Shown in pieces: positions 34,222-42,097 of a stretch of DNA of 64,000 nt. Source of the DNA: JAAXHB01 sp965221635 (GTDB lineage Bacteria > Actinomycetota > Acidimicrobiia > Acidimicrobiales > Aldehydirespiratoraceae). Position 1 is the first letter of the stretch, and the number at the start of each line of letters is the position of its first letter. The notes beneath the pieces are model-generated. The model was not told the DNA's origin. It saw nothing but the letters and a program-made list of their open reading frames with translations, and made no database searches. The position numbers were made by a program, and so were the translations under genes. The stretch is from NCBI GenBank assembly GCA_965221635.1, contig OZ244902.1:62001-126000 (forward strand), written 5' to 3'.

Positions 34222-35793
34222 ATGACCAGCCCAGCATCAACACCGCAACGTGGACGAGCCCGCAGATCCGGCAGACGCCCCGGTGGCGGGCGCGAAGCCC
34301 GTCAAGCCGCTCGAGCCTCCGCAGCCACCGCGGGCGCCCCGTACTTGGTGCGCAGCCAGCCACCGGTGGAAATCCTCGACGAGGACAGCCTCGCCCGCAT
34401 CGAACGCAACGCCGACGCGATCCTCGCGGAGGTGGGCATTGCCTTCCAGGGCTTCCCCGAGGCTTTGTCGTTGCTGCGCGACGCCGGCGCCCAGGTGAAG
34501 GGAGAGTTGGTGAAGTTCCCGCCGGGCATGTGCCGCGAGATCGTGGCCGCCGGCGCTCCGGCCACTTTCGTGCAGCACGCCCGCAACCCGGAGCGCAACG
34601 TGATGATCGGCGGCAACGCCACGGTGTTCGCGCCCAACTACGGGTCGCCTTTCGTGAGCGACCTCGACCGGGGTCGCCGTTACGCCACCCTGGAGGACTT
34701 CCAAAACGTGGTGAAGCTCACCTACATGTTGAGTGGTTTGCACCACAGCGGCGGCACGGTGTGCGAACCGGTGGACGTGCCGGTGAACAAACGCCACCTC
34801 GACATGGTGTACTCACACCTGCGTTACAGCGACAAACCGCTGATGGGCTCCGTGACAGCCGCTGAGCGCGCCGCCGATTCGGTGGAGTTGGCCCGGATCG
34901 CTTTCGGCGGCGATCTCGAGGATCGCACGGTGCTCACCTCGCTGATCAACGCGTCGTCGCCTATGCGCTGGGATGCCACCATGCTCGGCGCGGCCACGCA
35001 GTACGCCCGGGCAAATCAGGCGTGCATCGTGAGTCCTTTCATTCTTGCGGGGGCCATGTCGCCGGTGACGGTGGCGGGCCTGGCGGCGCAGGCGCTGGCA
35101 GAGGCGCTGTCGGGCATGGCGTACCTGCAACTCGTGCGACCGGGCGCGCCGGTGATTTTCGGCACCTTCGCGTCGTCGATGTCGATGGCCACGGGCGCGC
35201 CCACTTTCGGAACTCCTGAGGCCGGGCAGGCGATTTACGTGATGGCAGCGCTGGCGCGGCGGGTGGGTGTGCCGTTTCGTTCCGGTGGGCAGTTCACATC
35301 GTCGAAGGCTCCCGACGCCCAAGCCGCGTACGAGTCGGCGCACACGCTGTTTCCAACCTTGCAGGCCGGGGTGAACTTCGTGTTGCACGCCGCCGGATGG
35401 CAGGAGGGCGGCCTGGCGCTGGGTTACGAGAAGCTGATCCTCGACGCCGATCAGCTCACCGCCATGGAGGTGTGGGCGCGTGGCATCGACATGACCGAGA
35501 ACGGCCAGGCCATGGACGCCTTCCGCACCAACACCCACGGTGACCATTTCCTGGGCAACGCCCACACCCTCGCCAACTTCGAGTCGGCGTTCTGGCGTTC
35601 GGAGATGAGCGACGCCAACAGCTACGAGCAGTGGAGCGAGGAAGGCTCACTCAGCGCGGAGCAGCGAGCCAACACCCGCTGGAAGCAAATGCTCGCCGAC
35701 TACGAACCCCCACCAATAGACGACGCCATCAACGAAGAACTGGAAAACTACGTAAAGAAAAGAAAAGCCGAAATGCCAGACGAAATCGGCTAA
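34222..35793 (+). CDS. MttB-family methyltransferase (non-pyrrolysine)
   Basis: 523 residues from the ATG at 34222; the ribosome-binding signal is weak. Basic N-terminal tail (1-40), then the MttB TIM barrel: ARIERNADAILAEVGIAF, NVMIGGNATVFAPNYG, SPFILAGAMSPVTVAGL, GAPVIFGTFASSMSMATGAP, PFRSGGQFTSSKAPDAQAAYES, GWQEGGLALGYEKLILD. The frame contains no internal TAG, so it lacks pyrrolysine and belongs with MtgB/MtcB/MtpB-like homologues, which demethylate quaternary amines (glycine betaine, carnitine, proline betaine) rather than trimethylamine. It would methylate the corrinoid protein encoded upstream. A second homologue lies at 48574. Substrate is inference from family and neighbours. Confidence 0.9.
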   Translation: MTSPASTPQRGRARRSGRRPGGGREARQAARASAATAGAPYLVRSQPPVEILDEDSLARIERNADAILAEVGIAFQGFPEALSLLRDAGAQVKGELVKFPPGMCREIVAAGAPATFVQHARNPERNVMIGGNATVFAPNYGSPFVSDLDRGRRYATLEDFQNVVKLTYMLSGLHHSGGTVCEPVDVPVNKRHLDMVYSHLRYSDKPLMGSVTAAERAADSVELARIAFGGDLEDRTVLTSLINASSPMRWDATMLGAATQYARANQACIVSPFILAGAMSPVTVAGLAAQALAEALSGMAYLQLVRPGAPVIFGTFASSMSMATGAPTFGTPEAGQAIYVMAALARRVGVPFRSGGQFTSSKAPDAQAAYESAHTLFPTLQAGVNFVLHAAGWQEGGLALGYEKLILDADQLTAMEVWARGIDMTENGQAMDAFRTNTHGDHFLGNAHTLANFESAFWRSEMSDANSYEQWSEEGSLSAEQRANTRWKQMLADYEPPPIDDAINEELENYVKKRKAEMPDEIG

Positions 35794-35948
35794 CCCCACC
35801 CGTGGCGCCACTTCTGCGCGCATAGCTCAGGGGCGGGTGATCATGTCGCCGCCGTGAACTGGACGGCTGAGCAGATCGAGTTGTCGCAGTGGTGCGTCTC
35901 GTGTAGCCCGCGGTGGGTTCGGGGGTTGGGACTGACCGGGGGTGGGGG

Positions 35949-36299
35949 TTAGGCGGCTTTGTTGGATCTTTCTGGTAGGCGCAGGCCTATTAGTTCTCCT
36001 GCTTCGTGCAGGGCGGCGTGCCACTCGGCGATGTCGGCCTTGGCGCCTACCTTGAGCGACTCAACCGCGTGGCCGATGGCCAGGTGCGCGGCTTCTATGG
36101 TGGCCTCTGGCGATTCGGCGGCTCGGGACACGGCTGCGTAACCGGCGGAGATGCCGGCATGCACATCGGTGTGGGTTTGCACCGACGCCGCGGCCCACTC
36201 CGCGAGGGCTCGCACGGCCCTCGGGCGGGAACGGTTGAGCGGGTCGGCGAACACGGTGTCCACCCACTGGTCGAAGTGATGGGGATGCAGTTCGGACAT
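35949..36299 (-). CDS. Small helical protein, unknown
   Basis: 116 residues from the ATG at 36299, with AAGGAG 6 nt upstream, a strong start. Alternating helical pattern with many Ala and His residues (FDQWVDTVFADPLNRSR, VRALAEWAAASVQTHTDVHAG, AAHLAIGHAVESLKVGAKADIAEWHAALHEAGELIGL, shown in pieces); no signal or membrane segment. Reminiscent of phasin-like or DUF-type helical bundle proteins, but I cannot place it in a family. It lies convergent to the MttB gene with 155 bp between the stops and 68 bp downstream of the MFS gene start side. Confidence 0.65.
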   Translation of the reverse strand: MSELHPHHFDQWVDTVFADPLNRSRPRAVRALAEWAAASVQTHTDVHAGISAGYAAVSRAAESPEATIEAAHLAIGHAVESLKVGAKADIAEWHAALHEAGELIGLRLPERSNKAA

Positions 36300-36367
36300 T
36301 GGACGCTCCTTGTTGGCGATTGTTGCCGCTGGTTGCCGCGAAACGATCTGCTTTGAGGTTACCGGCC

Positions 36368-37633
36368 TCACCGGTGGTGCTGCCGTGCCGTCTCACCCAC
36401 CGCGAGCACAATCCACGCAATCGCGCTCACGAGCACCACCGACAACACCACCGCCGCGGTTCCAAGTCCGGCAGCGTCCGCGGTGACGCCCACAACCAGA
36501 GGCCCGGCCAGGCGCCCGACGTGGGTCATGGTGGCCATCCCCGCCAGGAACTGACCGGTGGCCTCGGGCGGCGCCAGATCACTGCCCAAGGTGAGCATCG
36601 TGCCCGCGCCCATGCCGTTGCCGATGCCGATTACCACGCCGGCCAAGGTCACCACCACCGCGGAGCGCCCCACTCCCAACAGCAGAAACCCGCCGGCCAT
36701 CAGCGAGAACGCCGGAACTATCGCGAACAGCCGGCCGAACCTGTCCATCAGCAAACCCGACAGAGGGAAGCAGCACAGGTCAGCACCGGTGCCCACCGCC
36801 ACCACCAGGCCAACCGCCGCGGGGCTCAGACCCACATCGGCGGCGATCAGCGGCAGCACCACGAACCGGCCGTCGCGCACGGTCATGGCGAGCAGCGGCC
36901 CGAACCCGCCGCGCAGGAGTCTGCGCCGGTACCGCCACAACGCCTTCAACACCCCGGGTGCGTCGCCGGACACTGCGGGCGCGCCTCCCGCTATGGCAGC
37001 GGCGTCAAATCCGGCCTTCTCCGCCGAAGCGGCCCGACCCGCCCCACGGTTGGTGAGGTGACGATGAACCGGGGCGGCAACCCAGCCCAGCCCGGCCACC
37101 GCACCGGCGATCACGAACGCCGCGTCGTACCCGAGAGCCTCGGCGCAAAGCCCACCAACGGCGGGGCCCGCCAGCACACCAAGACGGATCGCGCCACCCG
37201 CGAACGACATGGCACGCCCGCGAACCGAACCGGGAACGCCTTCGGTGACGAACGTCTGACGAGAAAGGAACAACCCGACGGTGCCCAGCCCGTACACGAA
37301 CCGGAAAGCAACCAGCGCCAACGCCGCGGTGGTGATCGGCAACGCCAGGGTGGTCACAACAAGCGCTCCCACCGACACGGCCAGCAGCGCCTCGGAGCCG
37401 ACACGGCTCATCACGCTCCCCGCGGGCAGGCCACCCATCAGGCCTCCCAGCCCGGCGGCGGCGAGCACCACCGACACCGCCGTGTAGCTCAATCCCTCGT
37501 CGCGCAGGTACAGAGGCAGCACCGGGATCAGCATCGCCGCGCTGGCGTTGGTGATGAAGATCGGCCAATACACCGGCACCACCAGCCTCCGCAACACACG
37601 CCCCGCGGCCGGGCGACCGGCAGCCTCAACCAC
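36368..37633 (-). CDS. MFS transporter (start altered by tandem duplication)
   Basis: 421 residues from a GTG at 37633. About 12 hydrophobic segments; MFS loop motif between helices 2 and 3 (GGLPAGSVMSRVGSEALL) and again SGLLMDRFGRLFA in the second half. It is a drug/metabolite exporter-type MFS by general pattern; substrate unknown. The first about 30 codons exist twice in tandem (109 bp unit). The upstream copy has ATGGCTGAGG where this copy has GTGGTTGAGG, and the offset is not a multiple of three, so the old ATG no longer leads into this frame. The start is therefore uncertain and expression may depend on the leader frame at 37626-37742. Confidence 0.85.
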   Translation of the reverse strand: MVEAAGRPAAGRVLRRLVVPVYWPIFITNASAAMLIPVLPLYLRDEGLSYTAVSVVLAAAGLGGLMGGLPAGSVMSRVGSEALLAVSVGALVVTTLALPITTAALALVAFRFVYGLGTVGLFLSRQTFVTEGVPGSVRGRAMSFAGGAIRLGVLAGPAVGGLCAEALGYDAAFVIAGAVAGLGWVAAPVHRHLTNRGAGRAASAEKAGFDAAAIAGGAPAVSGDAPGVLKALWRYRRRLLRGGFGPLLAMTVRDGRFVVLPLIAADVGLSPAAVGLVVAVGTGADLCCFPLSGLLMDRFGRLFAIVPAFSLMAGGFLLLGVGRSAVVVTLAGVVIGIGNGMGAGTMLTLGSDLAPPEATGQFLAGMATMTHVGRLAGPLVVGVTADAAGLGTAAVVLSVVLVSAIAWIVLAVGETARQHHR

Positions 37634-37751
37634 GGGCTCGGATCCCTTCGCCGGCGTTGGTGATGAAGATCGGCCAGTACACCGGCACCACCTGGCTTCG
37701 CAGCACACGCCCCGCGGCCGGGCGACCGGCGGCCTCAGCCATGGGTTCGGG
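37544..37751. repeat. Tandem duplication of an MFS gene 5' end, 109 bp unit
   Basis: Copy 1 spans about 37544-37642 and copy 2 about 37653-37751, about 90 percent identical by eye, both beginning GGCGTTGGTGATGAAGATCG (plus strand). The 109 bp offset shifts the frame by one base, separating the original ATG from the gene body. Confidence 0.85.
37626..37742 (-). CDS. 38-residue leader frame from duplicated MFS start
   Basis: Starts at the ATG at 37742 and ends at a TGA inside the MFS start region, overlapping the GTG of the transporter by 8 bp. Its sequence MAEAAGRPAAGRVLRSQVVP and the following 10 residues repeat the N-terminus of the transporter, then GEGIRARG. It is probably the original start region left over after duplication. 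Translation would end right where the GTG begins, so it might couple reinitiation. Not expected to have its own function. Confidence 0.45.
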   Translation of the reverse strand: MAEAAGRPAAGRVLRSQVVPVYWPIFITNAGEGIRARG

Positions 37752-37756
37752 GTCGT

Positions 37757-39106
37757 TCACCCGACGCGCGTGAGGCGTCTGCGACGACGTGCGGGACGGG
37801 GCGCCGATTTGGTGCGTGCGCTGCGGCGGCGCAGAAGGTTGGCGGCCATTGCCGATGCCCGCACCGGCCACGCCACGAACCGGCCCTGGTCGGCCGCGGG
37901 CAGGGCCTCGTAGGTGAGGATGCGGTACGCCACGTAGGTGGCCACAAGACCGAACGCGCACATAAGGGCCACAAAGTACGCCCCTGGAGCGGTTGCGGCC
38001 ATCAGCAGGCCGGTGACGGTGGGCCCCACCACCGAGCCGATCCCGAAAACCCGCACCAGCGTTGCGCTGGCGTTGTTGAGCTGCGCAGAGGACACGTTGT
38101 CGGCCATCACCGCCACACCCAGCGAGTAAAGCGGGAAGGCCCCGCCGCCCATCACGAACATCAACACCAGCGACAGCGCCGACCCCACGGGGATCCAAAG
38201 GTGCGCCAAGGCGGTGCCTGCCGCGGCGGCGGCAACGACCAGCACCACGTAGCGACGCTGCACCCTGTCCGACAGCGTTCCCACAGGCCACTGCCACACG
38301 ATCGCGCCGATGATCGGCACAGCCGAAAACAAGGTGATGCGCGCCACGGACAATCCCTGGGTGGCCGCGAAGAACGCCCCCAGCCCGCTGAGGGTTCCCA
38401 GGGCGATTCCGCCGAGTCCGGCGACGGTTACCGCCAGGGGAACAAGGCGGCGAAGCTTGCGCAGCGGCATGGGTTCGGCCACCGCCAACGCCGGGGCTCT
38501 GGTGGCTGACAGTGTCACCGGCACCAGCGCCAGCGAGATCAGCACCGACGCCAGGATGAACAACTTCACGCCGTTGGGGTCGGCCACGTTCAGCAGAAAT
38601 TGTCCCAAACCCATTCCGGTCATCGACACCAGCATGTACATCGACAGCAGACGTCCCCGGGTGGCGTTGGTGGCCATGTCGTTGAGCCACGACTCGCAGG
38701 TGACCGCAATGCCCGCCACGCACAACCCCACGGTGAACTGCAGCAACGCCCACGAAACCGGGTTCACCGAAACGGCGAACACGATCGCCGCGGTGGACGT
38801 GAGCGACGACAGCGCCGCGAACACACGAATGTGGCCGACGGTGCCCAGAAAGTGGACGCTCACCCTTGCGCCCACCAGGAAGCCCAGGTAGTAAATGGCC
38901 AGCACCAGGCTGCTCACCGCCGTGCCGAAACCCTCGGACTCGGAGCGCACCCCGATCAGCACTCCCTGCAGGCCGCGTCCCACCATCAACAAGCCCACGC
39001 CCAGCAGCAGCGCCCAGGCCATCGCGAGGCTCTTGCCCCGCGCTTCGATAAGAGGACCGCCCTTTATTCCCTCGGGCTCAGGCCGTACAACGGCACTGGC
39101 GTCCAC
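37757..39106 (-). CDS. MFS transporter, YcaD-like
   Basis: 449 residues from a GTG at 39106; the frame opens further upstream but that part looks non-coding. About 12 membrane segments beginning SLAMAWALLLGVGLLMVGRGLQGVL. Motifs are YLGFLVGARVSVHFLGTVGHIRVFA, TCESWLNDMATNATRGRLLSMY (the ESW-N-x(5)-RG pattern of the YcaD group) and WQWPVGTLSDRVQRRYVVL. The C-terminal 40 residues are very Arg-rich. Its stop lies 14 bp before the leader ATG of the next MFS gene, so both transporters are probably one transcript. Substrate unknown. Confidence 0.85.
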   Translation of the reverse strand: MDASAVVRPEPEGIKGGPLIEARGKSLAMAWALLLGVGLLMVGRGLQGVLIGVRSESEGFGTAVSSLVLAIYYLGFLVGARVSVHFLGTVGHIRVFAALSSLTSTAAIVFAVSVNPVSWALLQFTVGLCVAGIAVTCESWLNDMATNATRGRLLSMYMLVSMTGMGLGQFLLNVADPNGVKLFILASVLISLALVPVTLSATRAPALAVAEPMPLRKLRRLVPLAVTVAGLGGIALGTLSGLGAFFAATQGLSVARITLFSAVPIIGAIVWQWPVGTLSDRVQRRYVVLVVAAAAAGTALAHLWIPVGSALSLVLMFVMGGGAFPLYSLGVAVMADNVSSAQLNNASATLVRVFGIGSVVGPTVTGLLMAATAPGAYFVALMCAFGLVATYVAYRILTYEALPAADQGRFVAWPVRASAMAANLLRRRSARTKSAPRPARRRRRLTRVG

Positions 39107-39182
39107 GCCGCGATAGTAGTGCTGCGCGACGGGTTGCAGCGTCCGAAATCGGCGGTTTTTTTCGACGGTTCGGGCGGGCTTG

Positions 39183-40010
39183 TCAGGCGCCCGTGCGCAC
39201 CTCTGATTCGGCGGCGGCAAGGGCCTCGGCGATGGCGTTTCGCACCACTATCGGGCTCTCGGTTTGCAGGAAATGACCCACCCGGTCGATGTGAACAACA
39301 GACGCCAAACCCGCCGGGAAGGCGTCGAGCAGTTTCGCCGCGGCGCGGTTGGGGGTCATCCTGTCCTCACGACCCAGAACCAGCCTCACCGGACATTGCA
39401 CCAGCGCGGCCGATTCGAGCGCGCCGCCGTATTGCGCGCACGCGGCAAGGTCCGATCCGAGCACACCCGACGGCGCCCTGTCGAGCAGCGCGGTGGTGCC
39501 GCCGATGAGCCACATGCCCGGCGAGATGTGACCGCCCTGATGGGCACGGCTGCCGATACCCCACGAGGCGATCAACCGGCCCGCCACCGGGCTGTTCTGA
39601 TCGGCGGCGTCCTGCAATCCGGGATGCACACCCATCGACGCCGCGGTTCCCAACATCACCAACGACCGTGCGCATCCGGGGTGACGGGCCGCGGCCTCCA
39701 GCACCACGAACGTGCCCATCGAATGGCCCACCAGATGCGCGGGCGCCATGTCCAGCGCTTCAACCGCTGCGGCCAGCCAGTCACCCATCTCGATGATCGT
39801 GGTGGGCGCGGGGCCTTCGCTGCCGCCGTGGCCGGGCAGGTCAACCGCGGCCACCCGGTAGCCGTGATGGGCCAGCCAGCGTGTCTGCATCTGCCACACG
39901 GTGCGATCACCACCGGCGCCGTGTACCAGCACCACCGCGGGCTGCTGCGGATCGTGGCGCCTGCCGCCGTTGGCGTAACGAACCCGGCGGCCGTTCACGG
40001 TCAACTCCAT
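39183..40010 (-). CDS. Alpha/beta-fold hydrolase
   Basis: 275 residues from the ATG at 40010. Oxyanion motif VLVHGAGGDRTVW (about 28-40), nucleophile elbow LVGHSMGTFV with Ser97, acid in LGREDRMTPN and catalytic His in DRVGHFLQTE. The length and motifs fit soluble esterase/hydrolases of the alpha/beta superfamily; substrate unknown. Same strand as the MFS genes, 76 bp upstream of the first. Confidence 0.88.
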   Translation of the reverse strand: MELTVNGRRVRYANGGRRHDPQQPAVVLVHGAGGDRTVWQMQTRWLAHHGYRVAAVDLPGHGGSEGPAPTTIIEMGDWLAAAVEALDMAPAHLVGHSMGTFVVLEAAARHPGCARSLVMLGTAASMGVHPGLQDAADQNSPVAGRLIASWGIGSRAHQGGHISPGMWLIGGTTALLDRAPSGVLGSDLAACAQYGGALESAALVQCPVRLVLGREDRMTPNRAAAKLLDAFPAGLASVVHIDRVGHFLQTESPIVVRNAIAEALAAAESEVRTGA

Positions 40011-40299
40011 GTCACACCCCCAAGCACCGGGGTGCCGGTCGCACCCGAGTCCCCGCCGTGCACGGACTGTTCAAGGCGTTGTCGAGATTCTCCGGGCACC
40101 GGGTTGCGGGCCACACCGGGCTCCGTGACCCGTCGCCGCGCCAGGGCCCGCTGCCGGGGTTGCCCGTCGCGCCTTGGCCGTTGGGCTCCCTCTCACAGAT
40201 CGGCACGCGCACCTCCGGGATCGGGTATCGCCTCCTGGGGGCGGGTGAGGCCAACACCGCCCGGCGCCGCGTTGGGTCGCCTCGGTTGGGTGCTGCGGG

Positions 40300-41592
40300 T
40301 CAACGCTGGGACGCCTTGAGCGCTCGTTGGAGGTCTTCGACAATGTCGCGGGGGTCCTCCAGACCCACCGACAGCCGCACGAGGTCTTCGCCCACCCCCG
40401 CGGCGGCCAGATCCTCGGCAGACATCTGCTGATGGGTGGTGCTCGCCGGGTGGATCACCAGCGTTTTGGCGTCGCCCACGTTGGCGAGGTGCGAAGCTAG
40501 GCGCACAGCTTCGATGAACTTCGCCCCGGCCTCACGCCCACCCGCGATCCCGAAACTCAAGATCGCACCGGTGCCACGCGGGTAGAGACGCTTTGCCAGG
40601 TCATGGTCGGGATGATCGGGCGCCGACGGGTACTTCACCCAGGTGACCGCGTCGTGAGCAAGCAGAGCGTTCACCACCTCTTCGGTGTTGGCCACGTGGC
40701 GTTGCATTCTCAGCGGCAACGTTTCGATGCCTTGCAGGATCTGGAAGGCATTGACCGGGCTCATGGCCGCGCCAAAGTCGCGCAAGCCCTCGGCGCGGGC
40801 TCTGCTGATGAACGCGGAGGGCCCGAACTCGTCGGTGAAGCTGATTCCGTGATACCCGGCGTAAGGCTCGGTGAGCGTGGGAAACAACCCCGAGGCGTCC
40901 CAGTCGAAGCTGCCGCCGTCCACGACGATCCCCCCGAGGGCCACGCCGTGACCGCCGAGGAACTTGGTGGCCGAGTGCATCACGATGTCGGCGCCGTGCT
41001 CGAACGCCCGCATCAGGTACGGAGTGGAAAACGTTGCGTCCACCATCAACGGCAACCGGTGGGCGTGGGCGACTTCGGCCACCGCGGCAATGTCGAGCAC
41101 CTCAATACCGGGATTTCCGAGCGTCTCGGCAAACACCAGGCGCGTGCGGTCGTTGATCGCCACGGCGAAGTCCTCGGGGCGGCGCGGATCCACGAAGGTG
41201 GCGTCGATGCCGAACCTCGGCAGGGTGAGGTTCAACATGTTGTGCGTGCCGCCGTAGATGTTGCGACTGGCCACGATGTGACCGCCAGCGCCCATCAACG
41301 TGGCCACTGCCAAGAAGAACGCGGCCTGGCCGCTGGCGGTGGCCACCGCCCCCACGCCGCCTTCGAGCGCGGCGACTCGTTCCTCGAGCACCGCCACGGT
41401 GGGGTTGGAGATCCGCGAGTAGATGTGACCCGGGATCTCCAGGTTGAACAGCCCCGCCGCCTGGTCGGTGTCGTCGAACTCGTAGGACGTGGTGAGGTAG
41501 ATCGGCACCGCGCGGGCGCCCGTGGTGGGATCCGCGTGCTGCCCGGCGTGCAAGCTCAAAGTGTCAAAGCGCAGGAAATCAGGTTCCACCAT
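40300..41592 (-). CDS. metY: O-acetylhomoserine sulfhydrylase
   Basis: 430 residues from the ATG at 41592 (a longer frame exists). PLP-dependent Cys/Met metabolism enzyme: IYLTTSYEFDD, YSRISNPTVAVLEERVAALEGG, ATASGQAAFFLA, VDATFSTPYLMRAFEHGAD, and the PLP lysine Lys210 in MHSATKFLGGHG. The length (430), the THQQMSAEDLAAAGV stretch and VRLSVGLEDPRDI are typical of MetY rather than shorter MetB/MetC. It makes homocysteine or methionine from O-acetylhomoserine and sulfide or methanethiol. No SAM riboswitch is visible upstream. Could draw on methyl-THF made by the corrinoid cluster through methionine synthesis, which is inference. Confidence 0.92.
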   Translation of the reverse strand: MVEPDFLRFDTLSLHAGQHADPTTGARAVPIYLTTSYEFDDTDQAAGLFNLEIPGHIYSRISNPTVAVLEERVAALEGGVGAVATASGQAAFFLAVATLMGAGGHIVASRNIYGGTHNMLNLTLPRFGIDATFVDPRRPEDFAVAINDRTRLVFAETLGNPGIEVLDIAAVAEVAHAHRLPLMVDATFSTPYLMRAFEHGADIVMHSATKFLGGHGVALGGIVVDGGSFDWDASGLFPTLTEPYAGYHGISFTDEFGPSAFISRARAEGLRDFGAAMSPVNAFQILQGIETLPLRMQRHVANTEEVVNALLAHDAVTWVKYPSAPDHPDHDLAKRLYPRGTGAILSFGIAGGREAGAKFIEAVRLASHLANVGDAKTLVIHPASTTHQQMSAEDLAAAGVGEDLVRLSVGLEDPRDIVEDLQRALKASQR

Positions 41593-41733
41593 TGTGGCGA
41601 ACCCTAACCGTGGCCGCTTGGAGCCATCGTTGCATCGGCCCATCACTGCGTCGGTATTGTCGGCGGGCCCTGTTGCGGGCAGGCCGGTTGTGAGCGAAGC
41701 CGCGGATCCCTCAGGGCGGAACCCGCGACGCGG

Positions 41734-41886
41734 CTATCTTCGGCAGGCGTGGTAGGGACGCCTGGCGGCCTCGCCGGCGACCTTCACGACGCTTTCGACG
41801 ACCCCGTTGGCATAGCCGGGGCCGAGCGCGTCGCGCCACACGATGGTGGGGGTGATGTGTGCAACAGGTGCAACTGGTGAGCTCAT
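41734..41886 (-). CDS. 50-residue protein, unknown
   Basis: Starts at the ATG at 41886 with AAGGAG exactly 6 nt upstream, one of the best ribosome-binding sites in the window, and ends at TAG 41734. Sequence begins MSSPVAPVAHITPTIVWRD and ends VAGEAARRPYHACRR; neutral to basic, with no membrane segment. It lies between metY and the choline dehydrogenase on the same strand. Too short for family recognition; the start signal is the main evidence. Confidence 0.5.
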   Translation of the reverse strand: MSSPVAPVAHITPTIVWRDALGPGYANGVVESVVKVAGEAARRPYHACRR

Positions 41887-42097
41887 GGCAACTCCTTGTC
41901 GCCTCGTATGCCCGTGTCACGAGTCCCGTGACGTGCGCAGTCTCCCAGCGCGCCCGGCGTTTTCCACCCTCGCAAATCCGGAAATTTCTGGGCTCAATTG
42001 GTGATTTGGGTCACATTTTTTCGATGCCCAAACCCACCGGAACCAAGGCGTCTGAGGGGCCGTCGCCGGGTACCGCAGCGGGCCGCCAACGGTGGTG

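Noticed and set aside
34222..35793. Pyrrolysine in the MttB homologues
   Set aside because: Both frames (also 48574-50139) run about 520 codons without internal TAG, and no pyl genes are in the window.
41593..41733. SAM riboswitch upstream of metY
   Set aside because: No conserved helix pattern of any SAM class could be recognised in the short upstream stretch.
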